A DNA stretch of 64,000 nt from Pseudomonas sp. PB106 (GTDB lineage: Bacteria > Pseudomonadota > Gammaproteobacteria > Pseudomonadales > Pseudomonadaceae), in assembly GCF_009764645.1 (NCBI RefSeq), contig NZ_RWIM01000015.1, forward strand, positions 1 to 64,000. Direction: 5' to 3'. Under the pieces are notes generated by a model. That model did no database searches. It had not been told where the DNA came from and was given only the letters and a program-made list of their open reading frames with translations. This document shows, piece after piece, positions 24,256 through 33,752 of this stretch (the first letter of the stretch is position 1; every line of letters begins with the position of its first letter). The translations under genes were made by a program, and so were the position numbers.

Positions 24256-25233
24256 TTACTGAATCAGGCCGAACTCTTTGGCCAGCACTTTGTAGTCCGC
24301 GACCTGCTTCTTCACGTAGGTGTCCAGTTCCGGGCCGGTCATGGCGAACGGGAACAGTTCACGCTGATCGCGCAGCTTGGCGAACTCGTCGGAGGCCAGC
24401 AGTTTGTCGAACGAGTCTTTCCACCAGGCGTAATCTTCGTCGCTGACTTTTGGCCCGAGGTAGAAGCCGCGTACCACCGGCCAGACGATGTCGTAGCCTT
24501 GTTCGCGAGCGGTCGGAATGTCTTTCATTTCCGGCTCGTCGAGACGCTTGTCGGCGAACACCGCGAGCAGGCGCATGTCACCGCTCTGGATGTGCGGCAT
24601 GGAGTCGGAGATGTCAGTACTGCCCACCTGGATGTGGCCACCAAGCAGGGCGGTCGCGATTTCGCCGCCACCTTCGAGAGCGACGTAGCGCAGGTCACGC
24701 GGGTTGATCCCGGCAGCTTTGGCGATCAGGGCGGTTTGCATCCAGTCCTGGCTGCCGACGGTGCCGCCGGAACCGATCACCACGGAGCTCGGATCTTTCT
24801 TCAGCGCCTGAACGAGATCGTCGAGGGTCTTGTAGGGCGAATCGCTTTTCACTGCGATGGCGCCGTAGCTGGTGCCGACCGCAGCCAACCAACGCACGTT
24901 GGTTTCATCGAAACGACCGAACTTGCCCTGCGCCAGGTTCAACAGCGAACCGCTCGACCACGCCACCAGCGTGCCCGCATCGGCAGGACGCTGAGCGACC
25001 ACGGCGTTGTACGCCACTGCGCCGACACCGCCGGGCATGTAAGTGACGCGCATCGGTTTGGTCAGCAGTTTTTCGTTGACCAGTGCGCTCTGCACCAGTT
25101 TGCAGGTCAGGTCGAAACCACCGCCCGGCGATGCTGGAGCGATACATTCCGGACGTTTCGGTTCGGCCATGAGTTGGCCGGCAAACAGGACACAACTGGC
25201 GGCGAGTGCCATTTTACGCAGTGATAAGTTCAT
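24256..25233 (-). CDS. tctC: Tricarboxylate-binding periplasmic protein
   Basis: A 325-residue Bug/TctC solute-binding protein. The signal peptide (LSLRKMALAASCVLFAGQLMA) is cleaved before EPKRPECIAP. The family loop APASPGGGFDLTCKLVQ contacts the ligand carboxylate. VTYMPGGVGAVAYN and GSGGTVGSQDWMQT follow. It delivers ligand to TctAB. Start ATG 25233 is supported by a GGAG site and the signal peptide. It is the second gene after the porin, and expression probably depends on TctD/TctE, whose genes lie beyond the porin. Confidence 0.93.
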   Translation of the reverse strand: MNLSLRKMALAASCVLFAGQLMAEPKRPECIAPASPGGGFDLTCKLVQSALVNEKLLTKPMRVTYMPGGVGAVAYNAVVAQRPADAGTLVAWSSGSLLNLAQGKFGRFDETNVRWLAAVGTSYGAIAVKSDSPYKTLDDLVQALKKDPSSVVIGSGGTVGSQDWMQTALIAKAAGINPRDLRYVALEGGGEIATALLGGHIQVGSTDISDSMPHIQSGDMRLLAVFADKRLDEPEMKDIPTAREQGYDIVWPVVRGFYLGPKVSDEDYAWWKDSFDKLLASDEFAKLRDQRELFPFAMTGPELDTYVKKQVADYKVLAKEFGLIQ

Positions 25234-25285
25234 TTCAGTCTCCACGGGCATTGTTGTTATTCGACGTGTTGTTTACCAACAGGCT

Positions 25286-26578
25286 CTACCAGAGAGCGAC
25301 GCTGTAGCTCACCAGCAAACGCACTTCGTCTGCATCGCGAGCCGAGTAGTTGGAGCGGTAAGTGGCATTACGCAAACGCACGGCGACATCCTTCAAGGCG
25401 CCGCTTTGTACTACATATTTGATCTCGGTGTTGCGCTCCCACTCTTTGCCTTCTTCGCCGTTCTTGAGCTTGATGTTGTCACCACTCAAGTAGCGGCTCA
25501 TGAAGCTCAGGCCAGGAATGCCGAGCTTGGCGAAGTCAAAGTCGTAGCGCGCCTGCCAGGAGCGTTCTTCGGCGCCGGCGAAGTCGTTGATCTGCACGAA
25601 GTTGACCAGATACGGGTCGCTGCCATCGACATACGGGAAGGCGCTGTCGCCGGACATGTGCTGGTAACCGGCGCTGAACTTGTGGCCGCTCAGCGCGTAG
25701 CTGACCAGACCGTTGAGCGAGCGGTTGTCGATCTCACCGCCACGGGCCGCGCCCTGATCATCGCTGACGGCAAAGCGCAGGTCGGTGGCGAAAGTGCCGG
25801 GACCCATCGGGCGCGAGGCCACCAGACCGAAGAAGTGCTGGTTGTAGACTTCGTCGAGTTGCGCGAAGTGGTAACTGCCGGTGATCTTGTCGGTGAACTT
25901 GTAGTCCACGCCGCCAAAATCGAAGTGCTTGCCGGCAGCGGTGCCAGCAAAGCGGCTGTTCTTGTTGTTGAGGGCGATGTCCTCGAAATCCGTGCTGTCG
26001 CGATCCTTGGCTTTCTCCAGTCGACCACCGGTGAACGTCAGGTTCTTGATTTCCCTGGAGGTCAGCAAGCCGCCTTCAAACGTCTGCGGCAGGATGCGCC
26101 CGTCGTTCGGTTTGAGGATCGGCAATTCAGGGATCAGACTGCCGATTTTCAGTTCGGTGGCGGAGATTTTCACTTTGCCGGTCAGGCCAAACTTGGAGTA
26201 CTCATCCGCTGCGCGCCCGTCGTCATGGGTCGGCAGCAGGCCGGTGCCGGTGCGGTCCGGGCTCGAATCGAGTTTGACGCCAAGCATGCCTAAAGCATCG
26301 ACACCGAACCCCACGGTGCCATCGGTGTAGCCCGATTGCAGATTGAGCATGAAGCCTTGTGCCCATTCGTCACGCTTGGATTGTTGCGCGCTGGTGCCAT
26401 CGCGAAAGTCGCGGTTGAAATACATGTTGCGGGTTTCGAAGGTGGCGCTGCTGTCTTCAATGAAGTCGGCAAAACTCAGCGGCGAAAAACCGGCAAGGGC
26501 GGCGGCACTGGCGAGGGCGGTGTGGCTGAAACGGGAAGGGCGAACAGGCGTGGACGCCTGAGGCTGCATGGACGGCAT
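25286..26578 (-). CDS. opdH: OprD-family outer-membrane porin, OpdH-like
   Basis: A 430-residue precursor. An N-terminal signal (SHTALASAAALAGFSPLSFA) precedes FIEDSSATFETRNMYFNRDF, the strand 1 hallmark of OprD/Opd porins. FALTGKVKIS-type and GGVDYKF strands and the terminal SYSVALW (final aromatic) indicate an 18-strand barrel. Position beside tctCBA, as for OpdH of P. aeruginosa, supports tricarboxylate (cis-aconitate or citrate) uptake. Several in-frame starts exist near the N-terminus; the outermost ATG at 26578 was kept. It is divergent from tctD. Confidence 0.87.
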   Translation of the reverse strand: MPSMQPQASTPVRPSRFSHTALASAAALAGFSPLSFADFIEDSSATFETRNMYFNRDFRDGTSAQQSKRDEWAQGFMLNLQSGYTDGTVGFGVDALGMLGVKLDSSPDRTGTGLLPTHDDGRAADEYSKFGLTGKVKISATELKIGSLIPELPILKPNDGRILPQTFEGGLLTSREIKNLTFTGGRLEKAKDRDSTDFEDIALNNKNSRFAGTAAGKHFDFGGVDYKFTDKITGSYHFAQLDEVYNQHFFGLVASRPMGPGTFATDLRFAVSDDQGAARGGEIDNRSLNGLVSYALSGHKFSAGYQHMSGDSAFPYVDGSDPYLVNFVQINDFAGAEERSWQARYDFDFAKLGIPGLSFMSRYLSGDNIKLKNGEEGKEWERNTEIKYVVQSGALKDVAVRLRNATYRSNYSARDADEVRLLVSYSVALW

Positions 26579-26694
26579 GCGGGTGTACTCCGTTTATTGT
26601 TCTTATTGGTCGAAAACGCTTCATGGCGTTTTTCGTAGCGCTGTGTGGCAGCAGCGACGGCAGTCGGGACTGTCCGTGGGCCGACTCTAACCGG

Positions 26695-26727
26695 CTAACC
26701 TTTCACTAACCTTTCAGCTGACTTTCA
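26695..26727. promoter_or_regulatory. Three tandem 11-bp repeats in the opdH-tctD intergenic region
   Basis: CTAACCTTTCA occurs at 26695-26705 and again immediately at 26706-26716. GCTGACTTTCA at 26717-26727 is a diverged third copy in the same phase. Directly repeated half-sites with one-turn spacing are typical for OmpR-family regulators, so this is a candidate TctD site controlling the divergent promoters. Confidence 0.55.
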
Positions 26728-26814
26728 CGGTTTTCGGGCTTCACAGCGGCGGTTGCGGCTGTAAACTCCGCGGCAAAGCGTGGCGTCGGCCATCCCTGAA
26801 CGAGGTAAAAATCC

Positions 26815-27486
26815 ATGCGTGTTCTGCTCGTCGAAGACCATCTGCAACTGGCCGAAAGCGTCGCTCAGGCGCTCAAGAGCACCGGTCTGACCGTGGATGT
26901 CTTGCACGATGGCGTGGCCGCCGACCTGGCCTTGAGTAGCGAGGAATACGCCGTGGCGATCCTCGACGTCGGCCTGCCGCGCATGGACGGTTTCGAGGTG
27001 CTGGCGCGGTTGCGCGCACGTGGGAAAAATCTGCCGGTGCTGATGCTGACCGCGCGCAGTGATGTGAAAGATCGCGTTCACGGCCTCAATCTCGGCGCCG
27101 ACGATTACCTCGCCAAACCGTTTGAATTGACTGAGCTGGAAGCGCGGGTCAAAGCCTTGCTGCGACGCAGTGTGCTCGGCGGCGAACGCCAGCAGCGCTG
27201 TGGCGTACTGGCCTACGACCTCGACACCCGACGCTTCACCCTCGGCGAAGAATTACTGACGCTGACCTCACGCGAACAAGCCGTGCTGGAAGCGCTGATC
27301 GCGCGTCCCGGCCGGGTCATGAGCAAGGAGCAACTGGCGGCGCAAGTGTTCGGTCTCGACGAAGAAGCCAGCCCCGACGCCATCGAAATCTACGTACACC
27401 GTTTGCGCAAGAAACTCGACGGTCAACCGGTGGCAATCGTGACCTTCCGTGGCCTCGGCTATTTGCTGGAAAGCCGCGATGCATAA
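26815..27486 (+). CDS. tctD: Response regulator TctD
   Basis: A 223-residue OmpR/PhoB-family regulator. The receiver domain spans residues 1-115, with the phospho-acceptor Asp51 in AILDVGLPRMDGF, acidic pair E8-D9, Thr in LMLTARSD and Lys in LAKPFELTE. The winged-helix DNA-binding domain (about 125-220) has LTSREQAVLEALIARPGRV and EIYVHRLRKKL. It activates the tricarboxylate uptake genes. ATG 26815 follows GAGG. Its end overlaps tctE by 8 bp, so the pair is co-translated. Confidence 0.92.
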   Translation: MRVLLVEDHLQLAESVAQALKSTGLTVDVLHDGVAADLALSSEEYAVAILDVGLPRMDGFEVLARLRARGKNLPVLMLTARSDVKDRVHGLNLGADDYLAKPFELTELEARVKALLRRSVLGGERQQRCGVLAYDLDTRRFTLGEELLTLTSREQAVLEALIARPGRVMSKEQLAAQVFGLDEEASPDAIEIYVHRLRKKLDGQPVAIVTFRGLGYLLESRDA

Positions 27487-28864
27487 GCCCAGCAGCCTGC
27501 GCTGGCGCTTGCTGTGGAACCTTGCATTGCTACTGGTGGTGTTGATGCTCGCCAGTGGTTTGAGTGCTTATTGGAATGGCCGCGAAGCTGCCGACACGGC
27601 GTACGACCGCACGTTGCTGGCTTCGGCGCGGACCATCGCAGCGGGCCTGTCACAACGTGATGGCAGCCTCAGCGCCGACGTGCCTTACGTCGCTCTGGAT
27701 ACCTTCGCCTACGACAGCGCCGGGCGGATTTACTACCAGGTCAACGACATCCATCAGAAGTTGATTTCCGGCTACGAAAACCTCCCCGGCCCGCCGCCCG
27801 GCACGCCGCGCACCGACAGTTATCCGGCGTTGGCGCGTTTCTATAACGCGACCTACAAAGGTCAGAACGTGCGAGTTGTCAGCCTGCTCAAAGCCGTGTC
27901 AGAGCCGAATATGAACGGCATGGCGGAAATCCGCGTCGCCGAAACCGACGAGGCGCGGGTGAGCATGGCCCGCAGTCTGGCGGCCGATACCTTGCTGCGT
28001 CTGGGCATGTTGGCGATTGGTGCATTGTTGCTGGTGTGGTTTGCGGTTAGCGCCGCGTTGCGACCGTTGGAGCGCTTGCGCACAGCGGTGGAAGAGCGTC
28101 AGCCCGACGACTTGCGTCCGCTGCCATTGGTCGAAGTGCAGCATGAACTGTGGCCGCTGGTGCGCGGGCTCAATCATTTCACCGAACGCTTGCGGGGCCA
28201 GTTTGAACGGCAGGCGCAGTTCATTGCCGACGCGGCCCATGAGTTGCGTACACCGTTGGCGGCGCTCAAGGCGCGGCTTGAGTTGGGCTTGCGCTCCCAG
28301 GATCCGGAAATCTGGCGCTCGACCCTGGAGTCCTCGGCGCAGAGCACCGATCGTCTGACCCATCTGGCCAATCAGTTGCTGTCGCTGGCGCGCGTCGAAA
28401 ACGGCGCGCGGGCGATTGCCGAGGGCGGCGCGCAATTACTGGATCTGAGTCAGTTGGCGCGGGAACTGGGCATGGCCATGGCGCCACTGGCGCACAAGCG
28501 CGGTGTCGCGTTGGCGCTAGAGGCAGACGAGCCAGTGTGGCTGCGCGGCGAGCCGACGTTGCTCAACGAATTGCTCAGCAACCTGGTGGACAACGCGCTG
28601 GCGCACACGCCGCCGGGCGGCAATGTAATTTTGCGCGTGACGGCGCCGGCGGTGCTTGAAGTTGAAGATGACGGGCCGGGGATTCCGCTGGAGGAGCGCG
28701 ACCGGGTGTTCGAACGGTTCTACCGACGCAATCAGCAGGTGGCGGGGTCTGGACTGGGCTTGGCGATTGTCGGCGAGATCTGCCGGGCGCATCTGGCGCA
28801 GATCACTTTGCACGATGGTGAACAGGCGGGGTTGAAGGTGCGGGTGAGTTTTATTGCTGGATGA
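27479..28864 (+). CDS. tctE: Sensor histidine kinase TctE
   Basis: A 461-residue membrane kinase. TM1 is at about residues 11-33. A periplasmic sensor (about 35-160) contains DSAGRIYYQVND and KAVSEPNMNGMAEIRVAET. TM2 is at about 170-195. The HisKA box is FIADAAHELRTPLAALKARL with the phospho-accepting His. The ATPase domain has NLVDNALAHTP (N box), EDDGPGIP (G1) and GSGLGLAIV (G2). It senses tricarboxylates and phosphorylates TctD. ATG 27479 (MHKPSSLRW) lies inside the end of tctD. Confidence 0.92.
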   Translation: MHKPSSLRWRLLWNLALLLVVLMLASGLSAYWNGREAADTAYDRTLLASARTIAAGLSQRDGSLSADVPYVALDTFAYDSAGRIYYQVNDIHQKLISGYENLPGPPPGTPRTDSYPALARFYNATYKGQNVRVVSLLKAVSEPNMNGMAEIRVAETDEARVSMARSLAADTLLRLGMLAIGALLLVWFAVSAALRPLERLRTAVEERQPDDLRPLPLVEVQHELWPLVRGLNHFTERLRGQFERQAQFIADAAHELRTPLAALKARLELGLRSQDPEIWRSTLESSAQSTDRLTHLANQLLSLARVENGARAIAEGGAQLLDLSQLARELGMAMAPLAHKRGVALALEADEPVWLRGEPTLLNELLSNLVDNALAHTPPGGNVILRVTAPAVLEVEDDGPGIPLEERDRVFERFYRRNQQVAGSGLGLAIVGEICRAHLAQITLHDGEQAGLKVRVSFIAG

Positions 28865-28885
28865 TTGTGGCGTCAGTGATGGCCT

Positions 28886-28951
28886 CTTCGCGAGCAAGCT
28901 CGCTCCCACATTGAAATGCATTCTCCTGTGGGAGCGAGCTCGCTCGCGAAG
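28886..28951. repeat. REP pair (GCGAGCAAGCTCGC class)
   Basis: Inverted arms at 28886-28910 and 28927-28951 differ at one position in the AGCTTGCT core (AGCTCGCT on the right). It lies between convergent tctE and the HDOD gene and may help terminate both. Confidence 0.9.
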
Positions 28952-28970
28952 GGCGCGACTCGGTCTCGGA

Positions 28971-29792
28971 TCAGTAAAACATCGTCCGGGATTCTTCCAG
29001 ATCCGCACACAACGCCTTGTTCTCCGGGTCGATCCCAAGCTTTCTGAACGCCGGCACACTCAGCGGATCGATCCGCGCAAAAGGATGATCCGTGCCTTTG
29101 TGGCAATACAGGCTCGCCACTTGCACCAGATCGACGTAATCGATGCTCGTCGAGTCGCGCTTGAAGTCCTGATACCGCCCCGGCAATTCCACCAGACGCT
29201 CTGGAAACTCCCAGACTCGCAGCAGCTTGTCACCGAGCAACGGATGAATGTGCTCGATCACGTGGTTGAGGCTGACTGGATCGGAGAGCAGTTCGTAGTG
29301 ATCTTCGGCGTACGTCAGAATCGGCAGCACACCGATTTGATGCACCAGACCGCCGAGCGCCGCTTGATCGGGTTTGAGTTGCGTGTAACGGCGGCACAGC
29401 GCGTAGCTGACCCCGGCGATTTCCAGGCTGCTGCGCCAGACTTCGCGCATCTTCTGCTCGACCACGTCGGAGCGGGCGTGGAAAATCTGCTCCATCACCA
29501 GCCCGATCGCCAGGTTGCTGCTGTAGTTGATGCCCAGCCGGGTGATAGCGGTGTGCAGGTCAGTCACTTCCTGGGCGGCGCGCAGCAGAGGGCTATTGAC
29601 CACTTTGATCAGGCGCGCCGACAGCGCGGTGTCGCGGCCGATGACTTTACTCAGGTCGCTGACGCTGATTTCCGGGTCTTCAGCGGCCTTGCGAATTTGC
29701 AGGGCCACTTCCGGCAACGTTGGCAGAACCAGGTCATCGTTATCGATGGCCTCAACCAAATCCTGTTGGACTTTTTCCGCCAGTTCGCTCAT
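28971..29792 (-). CDS. HDOD-domain protein
   Basis: A 273-residue cytoplasmic protein consisting essentially of one HDOD domain (LPTLPEVALQIRKAAEDPEISVSDLSKVIGRD near residues 24-55; the substitution-tolerant core LGGLVHQIGVLPI near 147). HDOD domains are HD-like but lack the full metal site and act in signalling. No GGDEF or EAL domain is attached. The first residues (SELAEKVQQDLVEAIDND) form an amphipathic helix. ATG 29792 has AGAG upstream. It is read in the same direction as ygfZ, 34 bp after it. Confidence 0.88.
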   Translation of the reverse strand: MSELAEKVQQDLVEAIDNDDLVLPTLPEVALQIRKAAEDPEISVSDLSKVIGRDTALSARLIKVVNSPLLRAAQEVTDLHTAITRLGINYSSNLAIGLVMEQIFHARSDVVEQKMREVWRSSLEIAGVSYALCRRYTQLKPDQAALGGLVHQIGVLPILTYAEDHYELLSDPVSLNHVIEHIHPLLGDKLLRVWEFPERLVELPGRYQDFKRDSTSIDYVDLVQVASLYCHKGTDHPFARIDPLSVPAFRKLGIDPENKALCADLEESRTMFY

Positions 29793-29826
29793 TTGGACTC
29801 TCTAGGGTGTTGCAACAAGGCTGCGA

Positions 29827-30768
29827 TCAACGCTGGATTTCGCGGTCGCGATCCAGTTCGTAGGGCAAATCGAGCAGTTGCAACGCAGGCCCTTCAAGGG
29901 TGCCCAGGTGCAGATCGCCCGCTTCGGCAGCTTCGGCCTGCAGCACCGCCAGGAGTTCAATGTTTTGCCCGGCCTTGGCGGCCAGCACCACTTCGCCGAT
30001 CGAACTGTTGTGGCTGGGTGCAAACAATTGCGTGCCCGGCTCCGGCAAATCAGTCGAGTCGAGGCTCAGGCGATACAGGCGGCGCTTGAGTTTGCCGAGG
30101 TACTGCATGCGCGCGACGATTTCCTGGCCGGTGTAGCAGCCTTTCTTGAAACTCACGCCGCCGACGGCTTGCAGGTTGAGCATCTGCGGAATGAACAGCT
30201 CGCGGGTGCTCGGCATGACCTGACCGATACCGGCGCGGATCTGGCCCAGCAGCCATTGGTTCAGTTCGCCTTCCGGCAGTGTTACGGCGAGTGTGGATTT
30301 GATGGCGTCTGCCTGATCGGTAGGCACCCAGAGTTCGGCGCGATCCGGCGAGACACGAATGGCGATCAGACCTTCATGGCGCACGACGCTGTCGGTATCG
30401 ACCGGCAAATCCAGACCGAGGCAGCTCAGGGCGGCATCGCCTTGCACCAGACCAAAGCGCACCCAGGCAGCGCTTTCGTCGGTCAGTTTCGATTTGGAGA
30501 ACACTGCGTATTTTTTCAGGTCCGCCAATTGCGGTTCCAGCAACTCGCTGGCCATCGCCAGAACGACGCCGTCACCTTCGAGCAGAATGCGGAAACTCGA
30601 CTGCATCCGGCCCTTCTGCGTGCAGCGGGCGCCAAGGCTGGCGCGGCTGTCGCTGAGGTAATTGAGGTTGCAGGTCAACTGGCCTTGCAGGAATTTTCCG
30701 GCATCCGCGCCGCGAACCGCGAGAACGCCTTCATGAGACAGGGTGCAGAAAAAAGCAGAATCGGCCAT
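29827..30768 (-). CDS. ygfZ: Folate-binding Fe-S cluster assembly protein YgfZ
   Basis: A 313-residue GcvT-fold protein of the YgfZ/CAF17 family, needed for maintenance of certain [4Fe-4S] enzymes such as MiaB. The diagnostic motif K-G-C-Y-T-G-Q-E is present in SFKKGCYTGQEIVARMQYLG near residues 215-235. SHEGVLAVRGADAGKFLQGQ opens the folate-binding domain. Length is close to E. coli YgfZ. It is divergent from sdhE-ygfX, a common proteobacterial arrangement linking Fe-S and flavin cofactor insertion. Confidence 0.92.
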   Translation of the reverse strand: MADSAFFCTLSHEGVLAVRGADAGKFLQGQLTCNLNYLSDSRASLGARCTQKGRMQSSFRILLEGDGVVLAMASELLEPQLADLKKYAVFSKSKLTDESAAWVRFGLVQGDAALSCLGLDLPVDTDSVVRHEGLIAIRVSPDRAELWVPTDQADAIKSTLAVTLPEGELNQWLLGQIRAGIGQVMPSTRELFIPQMLNLQAVGGVSFKKGCYTGQEIVARMQYLGKLKRRLYRLSLDSTDLPEPGTQLFAPSHNSSIGEVVLAAKAGQNIELLAVLQAEAAEAGDLHLGTLEGPALQLLDLPYELDRDREIQR

Positions 30769-30918
30769 GGGTCATCGCAGGGTAAATAGACTGGGGCACA
30801 TCATAAGGGGGCAGGGTTGAAATGGGTAGTTGATAAAGGATCGGAGGTGCCCGACCAAAGCCGACTGTGCGGCCCGCGTCGGCACTGTATACTTGCCGCC
30901 AAATTTGAGGAGGGCCCC

Positions 30919-31173
30919 ATGGTCGAACAAGTTGAACTGAATCGCCTCTTTTGGCACAGCCGTCGCGGCATGCTTGAGCTTGACGTGTTGCTGGTGCCGT
31001 TCGTACAGGAGGTTTACGCGACGTTGAACCAGGTGGATCGCGATCTGTATGTGCGTCTGCTGACGTGCGAGGATCAGGACATGTTCGGTTGGTTCATGGA
31101 GCGCAGCGAGTCTGAAGATCCGGAACTGCAGCGCATGGTTCGCATGATTCTGGACCGTGTCCAGCCCAAGTAA
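30919..31173 (+). CDS. sdhE: FAD assembly factor SdhE
   Basis: An 84-residue protein of the SdhE/Sdh5 (CptB) family that promotes covalent flavinylation of succinate dehydrogenase. The conserved R-G-x-x-E-L-D surface is [11 protein letters not shown] near residues 13-23. [14 protein letters not shown] completes the five-helix fold. ATG 30919 has the strong site GAGGAGG. The ORF extension upstream has no ribosome site. The 3' end overlaps the ygfX GTG start by 17 bp. Confidence 0.92.
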   Translation: MVEQVELNRLFWHSRRGMLELDVLLVPFVQEVYATLNQVDRDLYVRLLTCEDQDMFGWFMERSESEDPELQRMVRMILDRVQPK

Positions 31174-31609
31174 TACGTTCGAATGCCGCTGGCATGCCTC
31201 ACGGCAGTTGCTGGCGGCGTATCTGTTGGCCCAGGCGTTCGCATTGGGTGCGCTTTTTCTGCTTTCGATTCCACTCTGGGCCAGCCTGCTCGGGGCTTTT
31301 GCCTGTCTGCTTCATGGGCTTTGGGTGATGCCTCGGCAGATTCTGCTGAATCACCCCAAGGCTTTTTGTGGATTGCGCCGCGATGCCGATGGCTGGCAGT
31401 TGTGGAATCAGGCCAATGGCTGGCAATCCGTGCAGTTGAGGCCGGACAGCCTGGCGCTGCCGTTGATCGTGGTGTTGCGCTTTCGTTTGCGCGGGGAATG
31501 GCGAGTCAGGTCGATCTGCGTGCCGCGAGATTCGCAGGTCGCCGATGTGCATCGACGCCTGCGAGTGCGGCTCAAGTTCAGCCGACGTAGGTGGGCGGCA
31601 CCAGAATAG
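31157..31609 (+). CDS. ygfX: YgfX-type inner-membrane protein
   Basis: A 150-residue protein with two adjacent hydrophobic helices near residues 18-58 ([21 protein letters not shown], then [13 protein letters not shown]) and a soluble basic C-terminal half ([20 protein letters not shown]). This matches YgfX/CptA, the membrane partner of SdhE in enterobacteria. It has been called a toxin, but the toxin role is disputed and is not assumed here. GTG 31157 lies inside sdhE, indicating translational coupling. Its last 32 bp overlap the 3' end of nadB on the other strand. Confidence 0.8.
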   Translation: MSSPSNTFECRWHASRQLLAAYLLAQAFALGALFLLSIPLWASLLGAFACLLHGLWVMPRQILLNHPKAFCGLRRDADGWQLWNQANGWQSVQLRPDSLALPLIVVLRFRLRGEWRVRSICVPRDSQVADVHRRLRVRLKFSRRRWAAPE

Positions 31610-33194
31610 TGTCGAGCGCCTCGGGCAACATGTCCGGATAGTCGAGGGTGAAATGCAGGCCGCGACTTTCCTTGCGCTCCATCGCTGAGTTGATCATCAA
31701 TTCAGCGACCTGAGCGAGGTTGCGCAATTCGATCAGGTCGCGGCTGACTTTATAGTTGCTGTAGAACTCATCGATCTCGTCCAGCAACAAGCGCACGCGG
31801 TGTTGAGCCCGCTGCAAGCGTTTGTTGGTGCGCACGATGCCCACGTAGTCCCACATGAATCGGCGCAGCTCATCCCAGTTGTGCGCAATGATCACGTCTT
31901 CATCGGAGTCGGTGACCTGGCTGGCATCCCAGACGGGCAGGGCGTTGGGCGCGGTAATAACGTCGAGTTGGGCGAGAATGTCGGCGGCGGCTGAACGGGC
32001 GTAAACGAAGCATTCCAGCAAAGAATTACTGGCCATGCGGTTGGCGCCGTGCAGGCCGGTGAAACTGGTTTCGCCAATCGCGTACAGGCCCGGCACGTCA
32101 GTGCGACCGTGCTGATCGACCATGACGCCGCCGCAGGTGTAATGCGCCGCTGGTACGACCGGAATCGGTTGGTTGGTGATATCGATGCCGAAGCCGAGGC
32201 AGCGCTCATACACTGTCGGGAAGTGAGACTTGATGAATTCCTCGGGCATGTGGCTGATGTCGAGGTAAACGCAGTCGATGCCCAGACGCTTCATTTCATG
32301 GTCGATGGCGCGGGCGACGATGTCGCGCGGTGCCAGTTCGGCGCGCTTGTCGAAGCGATACATGAAGCGCTCGCCATTGGGCAGCTTCAAATGAGCGCCT
32401 TCGCCGCGCAGGGCTTCAGTAATAAGGAAGCTTTTTGCTTGCGGGTGATAGAGGCAAGTGGGGTGGAACTGGTTGAATTCCAGGTTCGCCACCCGGCAGC
32501 CGGAACGCCAGGCCATGGCGATGCCGTCGCCGCAAGCGCCGTCGGGGTTGCTGGTATAGAGGTAGACCTTGGCTGCACCGCCCGAGGCCAGAATCACGAA
32601 GCGCGCGCCGTAGGTGTCGACTTCGCCGGTTTTGCGATTGAGCACGTAAGCGCCGAGGCAGCGGTCGCCCTCAAGCCCCAGGCGTCTTTCGGTAATCAGA
32701 TCAACGGCGACCCGCTGTTCCAGCAGTTCGATGTTCGAACGCTCTTTGGCCTGGGCCAGCAAGGTCTTGAAAATGGCCGCGCCGGTGGCATCGGCAGCGT
32801 GGATGATGCGCCGATGGCTGTGGCCACCTTCGCGGGTCAGATGGAATTCGAAACCGCCATCTTCAGTGCCGGACTGTTCGTCACGGGTGAACGGCACGCC
32901 TTGGTCGATCAGCCACTGGATGGCTTCACGGCTGTGCTCGACGGTGAAGCGCACGGCGTCTTCATGGCACAGGCCACCGCCGGCGTTCAGGGTGTCATCG
33001 ACGTGAGATTCGACAGTGTCAGTGTCATCCAGTACGGCAGCGACGCCGCCCTGGGCCCAAAAGGTCGAACCGTTGGCGAGATCGCCCTTGCTCAATACGG
33101 CAATGCGCAAATGACCTGGCAGGGTCAGCGCGAGACTCAAACCGGCAGCACCGCTGCCTATGACCAGAACATCATGTTGGAATTGTTGGCTCAT
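31578..33194 (-). CDS. nadB: L-aspartate oxidase
   Basis: A 538-residue flavoenzyme that oxidises L-aspartate to iminoaspartate, the first step of NAD synthesis. The FAD-binding motif [15 protein letters not shown] is at residues 9-23. [27 protein letters not shown], and [27 protein letters not shown] are family motifs. The catalytic Arg and His around [14 protein letters not shown] are intact. ATG 33194 ([13 protein letters not shown]) was chosen; an upstream extension has no homology. It is divergent from algU, a syntenic arrangement in Pseudomonas. Confidence 0.95.
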   Translation of the reverse strand: MSQQFQHDVLVIGSGAAGLSLALTLPGHLRIAVLSKGDLANGSTFWAQGGVAAVLDDTDTVESHVDDTLNAGGGLCHEDAVRFTVEHSREAIQWLIDQGVPFTRDEQSGTEDGGFEFHLTREGGHSHRRIIHAADATGAAIFKTLLAQAKERSNIELLEQRVAVDLITERRLGLEGDRCLGAYVLNRKTGEVDTYGARFVILASGGAAKVYLYTSNPDGACGDGIAMAWRSGCRVANLEFNQFHPTCLYHPQAKSFLITEALRGEGAHLKLPNGERFMYRFDKRAELAPRDIVARAIDHEMKRLGIDCVYLDISHMPEEFIKSHFPTVYERCLGFGIDITNQPIPVVPAAHYTCGGVMVDQHGRTDVPGLYAIGETSFTGLHGANRMASNSLLECFVYARSAAADILAQLDVITAPNALPVWDASQVTDSDEDVIIAHNWDELRRFMWDYVGIVRTNKRLQRAQHRVRLLLDEIDEFYSNYKVSRDLIELRNLAQVAELMINSAMERKESRGLHFTLDYPDMLPEALDTILVPPTYVG

Positions 33195-33472
33195 TACAGG
33201 ATTCCGCTCAAAGCGACCCGGGTCGGGGGTGGCGCAAGACAGCTGGATCGGCGAGTCAAGACAGCCACACAGCCCACTAGTATATAGAGGGGTAGGGCGG
33301 CACAATAGCCGACCACATATGGCATTGTGAAACTACTGTGTCGGAAAAAACCGGGTGATTCGTCGGAAGGTTTTTTCGCCCGTTCAGGGAGAAGAGCACT
33401 GTATCGCGGCTGAAACAGCGTTTTTCTACACGGTGTCGCCCAATGTCGGTGAGGTGCGGCTATAAATAATTG

Positions 33473-33500
33473 GAACTTTTGCCAAAGGCCCAAGATCAAT
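33473..33500 (+). promoter_or_regulatory. Candidate distal AlgU (ECF)-dependent promoter
   Basis: GAACTT (33473-33478), 17-bp spacer, TCAAT (33496-33500). This fits the AlgU consensus GAACTT-N16/17-TCtgA with a weaker -10. It lies about 250 bp before algU. Confidence 0.45.
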
Positions 33501-33666
33501 AGGTCGTGCCAGAAACAAGGGACAGTATCGGCTTCAGTGCGGAATCTGTGGTTGGGTTCCTGCCGGCGAAACCGATAACAAGATTATTCGCGCAGCCGGT
33601 TTATCCCGCGCTGCGTTTTTCGTGCGTGCCAAATCAGAGCCCGCAGGAAACTTGCTTGGAGGGGGA

Positions 33667-33693
33667 GAACTTTTGCGAAAAGCCCGAGTCTAT
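33667..33693 (+). promoter_or_regulatory. Proximal AlgU-dependent autoregulatory promoter of algU
   Basis: GAACTT (33667-33672), 16-bp spacer, TCTAT (33689-33693), about 55 bp before the algU start. It closely resembles the known autoregulated algU promoter of P. aeruginosa as I remember it (GAACTTTTGCnAnAAGCCCG). Confidence 0.75.
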
Positions 33694-33752
33694 GTTTGCA
33701 AGTCTGGTCGTTTAGTTATGCAAGTCTCCTCCGGGCTTATCGAGGAGTGTTC

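Larger units (their letters stand above)
33195..33752. other. nadB-algU intergenic region
   Basis: These 558 bp contain no supported gene. They hold the nadB upstream region and at least two AlgU-type promoters for algU (listed separately). Small ORFs here lack ribosome sites. Confidence 0.6.

Noticed and set aside
24244..25224. 326-codon open frame antisense to tctC
   Set aside because: Shadow of tctC; no ribosome site or family motif.
31157..31609. ygfX as a toxin of a toxin-antitoxin pair with sdhE
   Set aside because: The TA interpretation (CptAB) is disputed, and the SDH flavinylation role of SdhE is better supported. Not claimed.
32049..33287. 412-codon open frame antisense to nadB
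   Set aside because: nadB is certain from its motifs; the antisense frame has no recognisable family.
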